DNA of 64,000 nt from Pseudoflavitalea sp. G-6-1-2 (GTDB lineage: Bacteria > Bacteroidota > Bacteroidia > Chitinophagales > Chitinophagaceae). The DNA lies in contig NZ_JABBGB010000001.1 of NCBI RefSeq assembly GCF_012927185.1, forward strand, positions 558,001-622,000. Direction: 5' to 3'. Positions 1-9,180 of the stretch are shown here, piece by piece. The position numbers were made by a program, and so were the translations under genes. The notes below the pieces were generated by a model. The model had not been told where the DNA came from. It saw only the letters and a program-made list of their open reading frames with translations, and ran no database searches. Every line of letters begins with the position of its first letter. Position 1 is the first letter of the stretch.

Positions 1-1358
1 AGGAAGCTCACATCCTTCCTCAGGCGGAATAAATATTTATTGTTATCGTTCACTACAAACACAGCAGATTTAAAATTGCTGCGCATGACAAAGAACAGCC
101 CTACGAGACACCCGATCATGATTCCCACCAACAGGTCTGTGAGAAGAATTGCTATCACCGTCACCACAAACGGCAGAAACTGTCCCCATCCTTTTTTAAA
201 GAAGCCTACGTACAAACTTGGCTTGGTAAGCTTCCAGCCTGTATAGATGAGGATGGCCGCCAGTGATGCAAAGGGGATCAGGTTCAGTACGCCAGGTATC
301 AATGCCACGCACAGCAACAGTAACAGGCCGTGCATGATAGCCGACATTTTAGTTTTCGCACCTGCGTTAACGTTAGCAGATGTGCGTACAATAACTGATG
401 TAAGCGGCAGACCTCCGATCATACCGGATACGATATTGCCCACACCCTGCGCTTTCAATTCACGGTTCGTTGGTGTTACGCGCTGGTAAGGATCCAGATC
501 ATCCGCGGCTTCGATATTGAGCAGCGTTTCGAGACTGGCAACAATGGCCAGCGTAAGCGCTGTTGTCCATACCGATACATTGGTTAAATGACTGAAATCA
601 GGAAAGGTGAAGAAAGAGAAGAACTCTGCTGGATTGCTTGCGATAGGGATATTCACCAGATGCGATTTTCCCAACGCATATTCAGGCATGCTTATTTTCA
701 GCCATTCATTAACGCCTACTCCGAACAACACAATAAACAGTGGAGAAGGAACCAGTTTGAACAGCTTTATCTTTTTAGCAAGCACTTTATCCCAAAGAAT
801 CTGCACACCGATGGATATTACACCGATACCCAGCGCTACAGGAAGCATATTGTTGAATGCCATCCACAGTTCGGAGAAAGTGTTCTTTCCATCTTTCTGT
901 TTGAATGCTTCATCGCCGATGAAGTCTTCTTCATATCCTACCAGGTGCGGCAATTGTTTCAGAATAAGAATGAGACCGATAGCGGCCAGCATTCCCTTGA
1001 TTACACCCGAAGGAATATAATCTCCCAGTATTCCGAGTTTGAGATAACCGAGTATCAGTTGAATTACACCACCGAGTACCACTGCCAGCAGGAATGCTTC
1101 GAACACACCGAGCTTGCCGATGGCAACTGCTACGATTGCAGTGAGGCCTGCAGCCGGACCGCTCACGCTCAGCTGCGATCCGCTGAGTGCGCCGATTACG
1201 ATACCGCCCACAATACCGCCGATGATACCTGAGAAAGACGGAGCATTAGAGCCCAGTGCAATACCCAGACAGAGCGGTAATGCAATCAGAAATACAACAA
1301 CCGAAGCCGGGAAATCGGAGCCCAATGAGCCCAGTAACCCTTTTTCTTTTTTGACCAT
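1..1358 (-). CDS. SulP family inorganic anion transporter, partial (C-terminus beyond window)
   Basis: The reverse strand from the ATG at 1358 stays open to the left edge, giving the first 452 residues. The N-terminus (MVKKEKGLLGSLGSDFPAS) leads into a dense series of membrane segments with the SulP hallmarks: an early proline/alanine-rich core segment followed by SGPAAGLTAIV near residue 65, and the later run GNIVSGMIGGLPLTSVIVR around residues 307-325. SulP proteins move sulfate, bicarbonate or related anions across the inner membrane; substrate cannot be read from sequence. A C-terminal STAS domain is usual in the family, but the cut comes at or just after the membrane domain, so its presence is unknown. 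It is transcribed away from the small gene at 1580-1951 with about 220 bases between them. Confidence 0.88.
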   Translation of the reverse strand, partial: MVKKEKGLLGSLGSDFPASVVVFLIALPLCLGIALGSNAPSFSGIIGGIVGGIVIGALSGSQLSVSGPAAGLTAIVAVAIGKLGVFEAFLLAVVLGGVIQLILGYLKLGILGDYIPSGVIKGMLAAIGLILILKQLPHLVGYEEDFIGDEAFKQKDGKNTFSELWMAFNNMLPVALGIGVISIGVQILWDKVLAKKIKLFKLVPSPLFIVLFGVGVNEWLKISMPEYALGKSHLVNIPIASNPAEFFSFFTFPDFSHLTNVSVWTTALTLAIVASLETLLNIEAADDLDPYQRVTPTNRELKAQGVGNIVSGMIGGLPLTSVIVRTSANVNAGAKTKMSAIMHGLLLLLCVALIPGVLNLIPFASLAAILIYTGWKLTKPSLYVGFFKKGWGQFLPFVVTVIAILLTDLLVGIMIGCLVGLFFVMRSNFKSAVFVVNDNNKYLFRLRKDVSF

Positions 1359-1579
1359 AAAAAATGTTTAATACATCCGTTTATTACGAACCTGTGAATT
1401 GATTAGTGATACCATTTGCTATCCGTCCGTTCCACGGATAACCAATGTGTTAATTTCTCTGTACAAGCGTGCGTTGATAATACACGTGTTTCAGAACAGG
1501 CATACAATGCCATGCTGATGCGCCTTAACAGTAAAATAAACTGACAATAAATAATTGTGAGAATAAGCCTGAGCCAGGA

Positions 1580-1951
1580 TTATGCTTCGGGAGGGGGCGA
1601 TAAAATTTCGAAGTGCACAAGCTTTAATTGTTCCGCAGCGTGGATCTTGTGACGGAACAAAGCATTGATCCAGTAAGGGTCTACAGAATCTTCCCCTTCG
1701 TGGATATATTCTTCTGTAATGGAGACGGGATTGCCGGGAGATTTTTCATCCGGACCAGCAGGGTTCGGATTCGATTGAGCTTCTTCTTCAGCTGAAGTTA
1801 CACAACTGTACTGAACCTGCTCTTTTGCATCACCGGAATAGATAAAGAAGTTGATAGTGGTAAGCAATACCAGCAGACACATCAAACCCACAGCGAGAGC
1901 GGCTCTCACAGCAGGTTGCGTTCTTACATATTGTATTGCACTTCTTTTCAT
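1580..1951 (-). CDS. Small single-pass membrane protein, function unknown
   Basis: This 123-residue protein has a basic N-terminus, one membrane segment at about residues 15-38 and an acidic, proline- and glutamate-rich remainder (residues 45-90), ending in a short hydrophobic/helical tail. The topology suggests an inner-membrane anchor with the acidic part outside the cytoplasm or in the periplasm. No enzyme motif is visible and I do not recognise a family. It lies alone, upstream of the SulP transporter on the same strand, too far for tight coupling. Coding status rests on the intact ATG start, the clear hydrophobic segment and the absence of a better competing frame. Confidence 0.6.
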   Translation of the reverse strand: MKRSAIQYVRTQPAVRAALAVGLMCLLVLLTTINFFIYSGDAKEQVQYSCVTSAEEEAQSNPNPAGPDEKSPGNPVSITEEYIHEGEDSVDPYWINALFRHKIHAAEQLKLVHFEILSPPPEA

Positions 1952-2104
1952 ACGTATTTGTCGGAGAACAAAAATAATACATCACAGGCTGTAAATCCAA
2001 ATCAAGATCATTATTTAACAGAAAAGTGACCGTGAATTTTTCATTTGTTAATTACCAGCCTGTTATAGTTGCGTAACAGCAGCAAAGCCTGATTGTTCGG
2101 GCGA

Positions 2105-2347
2105 TCACTGTATTTCATCAGAATTTTCCGGAAGATGATCGTACTCCCCTTTCATGGCGTAATAACCGAATATCATCAGCCCAATGGAAATAGGTACAAA
2201 TACAACTATGAAAATGCCCCACTGGATCTTTGTATCCACCACTGGTTTGGCCGCAATCTCATGCGCCGCTGTTTTGATCAGGTACCAGATACTGAATGGT
2301 CCTAACAAAAACCAAACTATGCCCAGTGCTCTTTTGATAGAATTCAT
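2105..2347 (-). CDS. Small two-segment membrane protein accompanying the MFS transporter
   Basis: An 80-residue protein with two hydrophobic stretches (about residues 6-24 and 43-65) and an acidic C-terminal tail. Its ATG lies 9 bases after the stop of the MFS transporter gene at 2357-3895, so the two are almost certainly co-transcribed and translationally close. Small proteins of this kind often follow such transporters in Bacteroidota; a role as transporter accessory subunit is inference. No catalytic motif is visible. Confidence 0.68.
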   Translation of the reverse strand: MNSIKRALGIVWFLLGPFSIWYLIKTAAHEIAAKPVVDTKIQWGIFIVVFVPISIGLMIFGYYAMKGEYDHLPENSDEIQ

Positions 2348-2356
2348 ACTATGAGT

Positions 2357-3895
2357 TTAATCGTTTACGTTCGGATCGATCTTATTGCTTACATACACTG
2401 CTCCAATAATAAAACACGCACCAGCAATAACAATCGAATACCAGAGACCCGATAATTTATCATTCACATAAATGGTAGTGAGCAATGTGGCTACAAACGG
2501 TGTAAGTCCTCCGAATACACCGTTGCCGATATGATAGGGCAACGACATGGATGTATATCTGATTCTTGTTGGGAACAGTTCAACAAGAAATGCAGCAATG
2601 GGACCATAGACCATCGTTACATATCCAACCAGTACAAAGAGCCACCAAACGGCCGTCCAGTAATCGCCGCTGCCGAGTCGTTTGTCTTTGTAAATGGTTT
2701 TGGTGGTTTTCGACTGATCTTCTTTCACTGTATCAGTTACTACTTCTTTGAACACAGCTCCATCTGTGTAATGCACTTCGCTGATGGCGATATGTGCAAA
2801 CTCTCCTGGACGATCCGGCACCGGCATAACTTCCCTGCTCAGCATTTTCCGTTGCTCAACTATTTCTGTTTTGCCTTTTACATCGCTGATGTTCATCAGT
2901 TGTTTGAAGATGAAATGATAAGAGGAAATGGCCAGCAACATGCCGGAGAGCATGATCCATTTTCTGCCGATCCTATCACTCCATCCTCCGAATACGATGA
3001 AGAGCGGAGTGGCCGCAACAATAGCCCAGATCAGTATTGTACGCGATTGCTCGAAATCTATTTTGCAGACATTCTCTATAAAACTCTGTGCGTAAAATTG
3101 TCCGGTGTACCAAACAACACCCTGCCCCATGGTTGCGCCGAACAATGCAAGCAGCACCATTTTCAGATTGGCTTTGTTACCGAAACTTTCTTTCAACGGG
3201 TTTTTGGAGGTCTTACATTCTAATTTCAGTTTGGTAAAAAGCGGGCTCTCCTGCATTTTCAATCTGATGTAGATGGATACGCCTACGAGCACAATGCTCA
3301 CCCAGAATGGAATGCGCCATCCCCAGTCGTTGAATTTGGCGATGGACTTTTGCAGATCGGCATCGAGTGAATGACGTGTAAGCAGTATCACTCCAAGCGA
3401 CAGAAGCAGTCCGAGTGTAGCGGTAGTTTGTATCCAGCTGGTGAAGTATCCGCGTCTGTTAACGGGTGAATGTTCTGCAACATATGTAGCTGCACCTCCA
3501 TATTCTCCTCCCAATGCAAGGCCCTGCAATAACCGAAGCAGCAACACAATCAATGGTGCAGCAAATCCGATGGTTTGATATCCGGGTACCAGGCCGATCG
3601 CAAATGTTGAACCGCCCATAAGAACGAGCGTTAGTAAGAAAGTATATTTTCTTCCGATGAGATCGCCCAGTCTGCCGAAGACCAGTGCACCGAATGGTCT
3701 CACAATAAATCCGGCAGCGAAGGTGGCCAGGGTTGCAAGCAAAGCCGCTGTGGGATTGCCTTTGGGGAAGAACTGATCAGCAATTACAGTAGCAAGGCTT
3801 CCGAAAATGTAGAAGTCGTACCACTCAATCAGAGTACCTACGGATGAGGCAGCAATCACTTTCCAGATCCCCTGTTGTTGTACAGGAGTATTCAT
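2357..3895 (-). CDS. MHS-family MFS transporter (metabolite:H+ symporter) with large extracytoplasmic insertion
   Basis: A 512-residue, 12-segment transporter of the MHS branch of the major facilitator superfamily (ShiA/ProP/KgtP-like), shown by TLIEWYDFYIFG (residues 21-32), GRLGDLIGRK (74-83), the RLLQGLALGGEYGGA stretch (121-135) and the second-half repeat GGWSDRIGRK (303-312). These proteins take up organic acids or osmolytes with protons. I chose the ATG at 3895 (MNTPVQQQG) over the upstream ATG at 3925, because the first ten residues of the longer form look non-conserved. Unusual is a hydrophilic stretch at about residues 332-411 between segments 9 and 10, which by MFS topology faces outside; it makes the protein about 70 residues longer than typical family members. 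It is divergent from acs, which suggests a short organic acid such as acetate as substrate (inference). Confidence 0.87.
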   Translation of the reverse strand: MNTPVQQQGIWKVIAASSVGTLIEWYDFYIFGSLATVIADQFFPKGNPTAALLATLATFAAGFIVRPFGALVFGRLGDLIGRKYTFLLTLVLMGGSTFAIGLVPGYQTIGFAAPLIVLLLRLLQGLALGGEYGGAATYVAEHSPVNRRGYFTSWIQTTATLGLLLSLGVILLTRHSLDADLQKSIAKFNDWGWRIPFWVSIVLVGVSIYIRLKMQESPLFTKLKLECKTSKNPLKESFGNKANLKMVLLALFGATMGQGVVWYTGQFYAQSFIENVCKIDFEQSRTILIWAIVAATPLFIVFGGWSDRIGRKWIMLSGMLLAISSYHFIFKQLMNISDVKGKTEIVEQRKMLSREVMPVPDRPGEFAHIAISEVHYTDGAVFKEVVTDTVKEDQSKTTKTIYKDKRLGSGDYWTAVWWLFVLVGYVTMVYGPIAAFLVELFPTRIRYTSMSLPYHIGNGVFGGLTPFVATLLTTIYVNDKLSGLWYSIVIAGACFIIGAVYVSNKIDPNVND

Positions 3896-4016
3896 GCTAG
3901 TAAGATAATTCAAAAACCTAAACATTGAATGCGCACGAGTGATTCTGAAAAGATTTTAAAAATTTTCAAACGAAGTTCATTACAAATTGAATTAATTTTA
4001 GCACTCACTATTCAAA

Positions 4017-5942
4017 ATGCGAGAGCCTATGTCATTTCCTTATCAGCTAAAGTCCGCAGCTGAATACCAAGCAGCGTATGAGAAAAGCATTAAAGACCCG
4101 GAAGGTTTCTGGAGCGAAATCGCTTCCACTTTTACGTGGAGAAAAAAATGGGACACCGTACTGAACTGGGATTTCAAGAAGCCCACTATCGAATGGTTCA
4201 AAGGCGGAAAACTCAACATCACTGAAAATTGCATCGACAGACACCTGGAGAAGCTGGGCAACAAACCAGCCATCATCTGGGAACCCAATGATCCTGAAGA
4301 ACATCATCGCGTAATCACTTACCGCGATCTCTACAATAAAGTAGTGCAGTTTGCAAACGTGCTGAAAAATAATGGCGTTAAGAAAGGAGACCGTGTATGC
4401 ATCTACATGGGCATGGTACCCGAACTGGCCATTGCAGTACTTGCCACTGCACGCATCGGCGCCATCCATTCCGTGATCTTCGGAGGTTTCAGCGCACAAA
4501 GCATTGCAGACCGCCTGCAGGATGCCAAAGCAGAATTTGTAATCACCTGCGACGGCGCTTATCGCGGCAACAAAGCCATTCCGCTCAAAGGCGTAATTGA
4601 CGATGCATTGGTGCAATGCCCATTCGTTAACAGAGTGATCGTACTCACACGCACGCGCATGCCGGTATCGATGATCAAAGGCCGCGATGTTTGGTGGGAA
4701 GATGAGATCCGCAGAGTGGAAACACAAGGCAGTCCCGATTGCCCGGCCGAAGAAATGGATGCAGAAGATATGCTCTTCATCCTCTACACATCAGGTTCTA
4801 CCGGTAAGCCGAAAGGCGTGGTGCATACTGTTGGCGGATATATGGTGTACACCAACTATTCATTCGTAAACGTATTCCAGTATCAACCCGGTGAAGTGCA
4901 TTTCTGTACAGCAGATATCGGCTGGATCACCGGTCACAGCTATATCGTGTATGGTCCGCTCAGCGCAGGCGGCACTTCGTTATTGTTCGAGGGGGTACCC
5001 ACCTGGCCCGATGCCGGAAGATTCTGGGACATTGTAGACAAATACAAAGTAAACATTCTCTATACCGCTCCCACTGCCATCAGAAGCCTCATGGGTTTTG
5101 GACTGGAGCCAGTTCAGAAACACGACCTCAGCAGTCTTCGTGTACTCGGCACCGTTGGAGAGCCTATCAACGAAGAAGCATGGCAATGGTACAATGAGCA
5201 TATCGGAAAAGGCAACTGCCCTATCGTAGACACCTGGTGGCAAACTGAAACCGGAGGTATCCTCATTTCCAATATGGCGGGTGTTACTCCCGGCATTCCA
5301 ACCTACGCAACACTTCCGCTTCCCGGTGTTCAACCAATACTCGTTGACGAAAACGGAAAAGAAGTAGAAGGCAATGGCGTAAGCGGAAACCTCTGCATCA
5401 AGTTCCCATGGCCCGGCATGCTGCGTACCACTTACGGAGATCATGAGCGCGCCAGACAGAATTATTTCGCTACTTACGACAACCTCTACTTCACCGGCGA
5501 CGGATGTCTCCGCGATGAGAACGGCAACTACCGCATCACCGGCCGTGTAGATGATGTACTCAATGTGAGCGGCCACCGTATAGGCACAGCCGAAGTGGAG
5601 AACGCTATCAACATGCATACAGGTGTAGTGGAAAGTGCCGTAGTGGGTTATCCTCATGATATAAAAGGACAAGGCATCTACGCCTACGTGATCTTCAACG
5701 GTCATCAGGAAGATAGCGAACTCACACGAAAAGACATTGCATCAACCGTAAGCCGCATCATCGGCCCGATTGCAAAACCAGATAAGATCCAGTTTGTAAG
5801 CGGACTGCCGAAAACAAGAAGTGGAAAGATCATGCGCCGCATTCTCCGCAAGATCGCAGAAGGTGAAACCAGCAATCTGGGCGACACTTCCACGCTGCTC
5901 GATCCGGGTGTGGTAGATGAGATCAAAAACGGAAAATTGTAA
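4017..5942 (+). CDS. acs: Acetyl-CoA synthetase (AMP-forming)
   Basis: A 641-residue enzyme making acetyl-CoA from acetate, ATP and CoA (EC 6.2.1.1) through an acetyl-adenylate. The N-terminal ACAS domain precedes the AMP-binding domain with the P-loop-like motif YTSGSTGKPKG at residues 257-267, the WWQTETGG motif in the middle and the hinge/C-terminal domain with SGHRIGTAEVE. The catalytic Lys sits in SGKIMRR (K604), the residue acetylated to switch off Acs in other bacteria. Length fits the family. A second in-frame ATG at 4029 is an alternative start. It is divergent from the MHS transporter, and a strong hairpin at 6004-6033 follows, so it is probably a single-gene transcript. Confidence 0.97.
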   Translation: MREPMSFPYQLKSAAEYQAAYEKSIKDPEGFWSEIASTFTWRKKWDTVLNWDFKKPTIEWFKGGKLNITENCIDRHLEKLGNKPAIIWEPNDPEEHHRVITYRDLYNKVVQFANVLKNNGVKKGDRVCIYMGMVPELAIAVLATARIGAIHSVIFGGFSAQSIADRLQDAKAEFVITCDGAYRGNKAIPLKGVIDDALVQCPFVNRVIVLTRTRMPVSMIKGRDVWWEDEIRRVETQGSPDCPAEEMDAEDMLFILYTSGSTGKPKGVVHTVGGYMVYTNYSFVNVFQYQPGEVHFCTADIGWITGHSYIVYGPLSAGGTSLLFEGVPTWPDAGRFWDIVDKYKVNILYTAPTAIRSLMGFGLEPVQKHDLSSLRVLGTVGEPINEEAWQWYNEHIGKGNCPIVDTWWQTETGGILISNMAGVTPGIPTYATLPLPGVQPILVDENGKEVEGNGVSGNLCIKFPWPGMLRTTYGDHERARQNYFATYDNLYFTGDGCLRDENGNYRITGRVDDVLNVSGHRIGTAEVENAINMHTGVVESAVVGYPHDIKGQGIYAYVIFNGHQEDSELTRKDIASTVSRIIGPIAKPDKIQFVSGLPKTRSGKIMRRILRKIAEGETSNLGDTSTLLDPGVVDEIKNGKL

Positions 5943-6003
5943 GAAGAAAAACTTTGAATATGCAATGGCTGCTCTTTCGGGAGTGGCCATTTTTTTGCAA
6001 AGA

Positions 6004-6033
6004 AAAACCCCACGGCTGGAGGTGTGGGGTTTT
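6004..6033. terminator. Rho-independent terminator, probably bidirectional, after acs
   Basis: A perfect 10-bp stem AAAACCCCAC / GTGGGGTTTT encloses a 10-base loop, with A-tract on one side and T-tract on the other, 60 bases after the acs stop. Confidence 0.85.
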
Positions 6034-6349
6034 CATAGAGTCGGAAACATTGACCGTTTTCTTAGCCAATGTAGTATGGCTAGTGATGTTTCCCGTTTGG
6101 ATCATGGTTTTTCAGGATTCGGATTTTTCCTTCACTTGGGTTACGGCGGAACCCGTAACAAAATGAATGCATTTTGTTCAAAATGACAAGCATTCTGGAT
6201 AAATCGTTGCGGGTTGCGTATAAATCCTAGCGCCGGAAAAGTGAAAGTACTAGCCGATCCGCAGAACTGATTGAGAATTGAAAAGGATGATTAATTGGCT
6301 CCACCGTTGATGTTCAAACTTTTTCCGCAGAGGATGCATTACCTGCAAA

Positions 6350-6380
6350 ACAAAAGCGCTGAACGTATTTGTTCAGCGCC
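6350..6380 (-). terminator. Terminator of the L,D-transpeptidase gene
   Basis: The inverted repeat GCGCTGAAC (6356-6364) and GTTCAGCGC (6371-6379) is preceded on the plus strand by AAAACAAAA, which reads as a T-rich tract after the hairpin for minus-strand transcription. It lies about 55 bases past the stop at 6434. Confidence 0.75.
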
Positions 6381-6433
6381 CGTATGATTGAATAGTTTGA
6401 AAAAATCCTGAATCGGATAGTGCCATCAGTTGC

Positions 6434-6988
6434 TTATCGCTGAATGGTTACTCTGGTTCCGATGGGAAGATAAGAATCCAGCTCATCGAGATCTTCGTTC
6501 TTCAGACTTACACAACCGTTGGTCCAGTTGGTGAAATCATCTACAGAGAGATCGTCGTGCGGCCATGTGCCGTGAATAGCAATACCTCCACCGATCTTAG
6601 CTCCCTTGGGGATCTTTCCCGCCGCTTTACGCTCATTGAATTTGGCGTAGCTCTCCTGCGTAGGATAATCGAGCATCAGCATTTTATGCCATTTCTGGTG
6701 TGGTCTTTTGGAGATCACTTTGAAATTGCCTTCGGGAGTTTTGCGGTCGCCTTCCATCAGCTTGTCGCCGAGATCTTTGCTTCCGAACACTACAGGATAG
6801 GTAGCATACCATCCTTCCTCATCATACACTTTCAGCTCATAGTCAGACTTATCTACCACAATGTATACCACCCCTTCGGGGCCTTCCTTGAAATTCTTTC
6901 TGTGAGTGGCAGTTTTTTCAGCTCCATCAAATGCTGTGTTCATGACAACCATTAACAACAGCAGGAAAACAACGGGTAAGCGTTTCAT
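6434..6988 (-). CDS. L,D-transpeptidase family protein (YkuD domain)
   Basis: A 184-residue secreted enzyme of the YkuD family, which makes 3-3 peptidoglycan cross-links or attaches proteins to peptidoglycan in the periplasm. The ATG at 6988 gives a clean signal peptide (MKRLPVVFLLLLMVV); the longer in-frame form has an implausible N-terminus. The catalytic signature is visible as IHGT (His139) followed by TNWTNGCVSL with nucleophile Cys159, matching the HG...S/T-x-GC pattern. It sits about 120 bases behind the beta-barrel gene of the sigma/anti-sigma cluster on the same strand, so it may be part of an envelope-stress regulon (inference). Confidence 0.9.
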   Translation of the reverse strand: MKRLPVVFLLLLMVVMNTAFDGAEKTATHRKNFKEGPEGVVYIVVDKSDYELKVYDEEGWYATYPVVFGSKDLGDKLMEGDRKTPEGNFKVISKRPHQKWHKMLMLDYPTQESYAKFNERKAAGKIPKGAKIGGGIAIHGTWPHDDLSVDDFTNWTNGCVSLKNEDLDELDSYLPIGTRVTIQR

Positions 6989-7111
6989 GATAAGCAGGTT
7001 TTTGCGTAGAGACCAGTCGATGCTATCGGATTTGGTGAACAATAGTTACTACGCAAGATAACGTGGCTACATCGAAATTATTTTTAATGTGGAAAAAATA
7101 TTCCCTGTTGA

Positions 7112-7948
7112 TTACCAGCCGAAACGCAGTCCCACCGCGTATGGCGTTTGATCTGGCCCTTTCTCGAACATGCTCTGTGAAGCAAGGCTTCCGTATACAC
7201 CTACCCATCCGAAAGAGATCTCAGCCAAATAGTTGAGCTTCCAGGGACGGAGGTTGAAATCGTCTCTTTTCTTACGCTTGCCATCGGCATCCGTAACCGT
7301 TTTCTGACGGCTCGAATACAGGTATCCTGCACTTACCCCTGCACTTACACCCAGCTTTCTTTTGAGTTTGGGAGCGAAGTCGAAGTTCAGCATCAGCGGC
7401 ACAGTTACGTAATCTGCGGCCAGCTTGTTCTTGCTGTAGTGCGTGGAATTATCCATGTATGCCTGGGTAGGGTTCACCTTGTATTTGATGGGTGATTCGT
7501 AGCGATAGTTGTTCAGTTCCACTCCCAAACCATATTTCAGGTTCACATAATTTTTGTAGAGGCTGAGCTTCTGCATGAAAAGCCAAACGTTTACGTTGAT
7601 GGATTTCCCGGTGCGGAGCTTGAACCATTCTTCGTTTGATCCGGGAGCAAAACCGGTTGCAGGATCCTGAATGGCAGGACTGGCATAATTGGTGCGATCG
7701 GTGTAGTTGTTGAAACCGATATCGAATACCAGCCAGTTGGTGGAGATCTTTCTGGGTTTTACATATTTGCTGCGGTCGTAGCGAACATGCGTGCCGTTAT
7801 TGTTTTCATCATCTTTCCCTTTTTTCTTTACGATGATCATGGCGCCGATACGAACGGTATCATATTTCTCAACTTTGGCTGAATCGGTTTGGGCGAGGGC
7901 CGTTAATCCAATAGAAAGCCCTGTAAGGAGTGTAATTATCCTTTTCAT
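7112..7948 (-). CDS. Outer-membrane beta-barrel protein (PorT-like)
   Basis: A 278-residue protein with signal peptide MKRIITLLTGLSIGLTALAQ and an alternating polar/aromatic pattern through the rest, ending in an aromatic residue (GLRFGW), typical for outer-membrane barrels. The YNLKYGLGVELNNYRY-like strands and the KLKRKLGVSAGVSAGYLYSS stretch resemble the Bacteroidota outer-membrane beta-barrel family. It is the third gene after an ECF sigma factor and its anti-sigma-like partner, 28 bases downstream of the latter, suggesting one operon in which the barrel is either a target or a sensor of the system. No function beyond envelope location can be assigned. Confidence 0.75.
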   Translation of the reverse strand: MKRIITLLTGLSIGLTALAQTDSAKVEKYDTVRIGAMIIVKKKGKDDENNNGTHVRYDRSKYVKPRKISTNWLVFDIGFNNYTDRTNYASPAIQDPATGFAPGSNEEWFKLRTGKSINVNVWLFMQKLSLYKNYVNLKYGLGVELNNYRYESPIKYKVNPTQAYMDNSTHYSKNKLAADYVTVPLMLNFDFAPKLKRKLGVSAGVSAGYLYSSRQKTVTDADGKRKKRDDFNLRPWKLNYLAEISFGWVGVYGSLASQSMFEKGPDQTPYAVGLRFGW

Positions 7949-7976
7949 ACATGGTCTGTTTGCGATGTAAATGGAA

Positions 7977-9179
7977 TTATTTCAGATCGATTTCGAAGTT
8001 GGCAATGCGGATATTTCCTTTACGGTTATCGTCGGTATCTGCATTGGTAGCTTTCTCAAAAACCCTGCTGACCTTTCTGAACAGTCCGCGCATCTTCCCT
8101 TTGCGGGGTTGCGCCGGTATCAGTTCTTCATCTGTGTTGCTGTTCAGATCCCAGGCAGTGTTTGATACAGCAGCCATATCGCCCGGATCGATCGCTGTGT
8201 TATTTACCGCGGCAGCGATCTTGCCTGTAACTGGCTGGTCTGCGGCTTTCAAAGAAGCGGCTTCTTTTGGTATTACGGATGAAGCGACTGTTGTGTTACT
8301 TTCGTCTCCCGATTTTTTTTCAGGAAGATTTGCTGCATAGTCTTTATTGTTTTGTACAGACGGATTGATACGGTAACGCTTATCATCAGCTGGTGTAATT
8401 GGCGAAGGAATTACCGGTAAAGCAAGCTGACCCGGTGGTTGATTTCTTTTGTTTCCGTATTTGTCTTTGGGTATTGCTGCAGGCGCAGGTTTGGGCGCAT
8501 TGCCTTCGGCATTTTGCTGATCATTAGCAGGGACTTCCGATTCCTGAGATGGCTGTATCGCAGGTGTATCCTGCGTTTGGTCCGTTACAGAATCATTGGA
8601 AGCAATGCCTGATGATTGTTCCGTTGCTTTAGTGTTATCCTTACCGGCTAAAGTGCCTTTATCGTCGGATTGTACCAGCAATTTGTAACTCACTCCGCCA
8701 ATCAGCAGAATCAATACTGCTGCGGCGGCGATCTTCCACCAGCTCATCGTTACTACGCGACGCTCTTTCTCGCTTCGGTACAGTAATTTTTTATCGGGGA
8801 AAACGATACTGCGATCCGGCGTCAGTTTCGCCTGCTGTATCAATTCGAATGATGCCTGGTGCTGCGGGTTTCTGTAAACAAATTCTTCTACTGCTGCTTT
8901 CTGTTCATTGCTCAGTTCGTTATCGGCATAGAGTACAAAGAATTGTTCGCAGCTGGCATCTGTAATGCCGGAGCTTTCATTTTTATAGAGCGCAGATTTA
9001 TGTTCGAATACAATGGCATCCTCAGGCTGAAATGTGCTTTGCTGCAACATGGTCAGCTCCTGCTGCAGATCGGGATTGGCAGCAAGGAAATCATCCACAA
9101 TAATGCGCTCGGCGAGGCTGAGCTCATTATCTACGTAGAGTAGCAACCATTCTTCGTAATTCTGTCTGTTAATGTTCAT
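7977..9179 (-). CDS. Anti-sigma factor-like single-pass membrane protein with tandem N-terminal repeats
   Basis: A 400-residue protein starting at the ATG 9179, which follows the sigma factor stop by one base. The N-terminal cytoplasmic part contains two clear copies of a 55-60-residue unit beginning LLYVDNELS and VLYADNELS and ending with FEHKSALYK and FPDKKLLYR. One membrane segment follows (WWKIAAAAVLILLIGGVSYKLL, about residues 185-205), then a long Ser/Asn/Pro/Gln-rich periplasmic region. The order ECF sigma then membrane protein is the classical sigma/anti-sigma arrangement; DNELS-type N-termini occur in Bacteroidota anti-sigma proteins. There is no Cys-rich zinc-binding motif. Role as inhibitor of the adjacent sigma factor is strong inference. 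Confidence 0.72.
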   Translation of the reverse strand: MNINRQNYEEWLLLYVDNELSLAERIIVDDFLAANPDLQQELTMLQQSTFQPEDAIVFEHKSALYKNESSGITDASCEQFFVLYADNELSNEQKAAVEEFVYRNPQHQASFELIQQAKLTPDRSIVFPDKKLLYRSEKERRVVTMSWWKIAAAAVLILLIGGVSYKLLVQSDDKGTLAGKDNTKATEQSSGIASNDSVTDQTQDTPAIQPSQESEVPANDQQNAEGNAPKPAPAAIPKDKYGNKRNQPPGQLALPVIPSPITPADDKRYRINPSVQNNKDYAANLPEKKSGDESNTTVASSVIPKEAASLKAADQPVTGKIAAAVNNTAIDPGDMAAVSNTAWDLNSNTDEELIPAQPRKGKMRGLFRKVSRVFEKATNADTDDNRKGNIRIANFEIDLK

Positions 9180-9180
9180 A

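Larger units (their letters stand above)
5943..6433. other. Intergenic region between two convergent genes, with terminators at both ends and structured DNA between
   Basis: About 490 bases without a convincing gene. It holds the acs terminator (6004-6033) and the terminator of the L,D-transpeptidase gene (6350-6380, read from the other strand). Between them is a perfect 7-bp inverted repeat (6140-6146 with 6153-6159) directly followed by another short palindrome, AAAATG AATG CATTTT. Only short, unconvincing reading frames are present. It could be a non-coding RNA locus or decayed sequence; I cannot tell. Confidence 0.5.

Noticed and set aside
588-1232. 214-codon plus-strand frame across the SulP gene
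   Set aside because: The opposite frame encodes a textbook SulP membrane domain; this one is a shadow.
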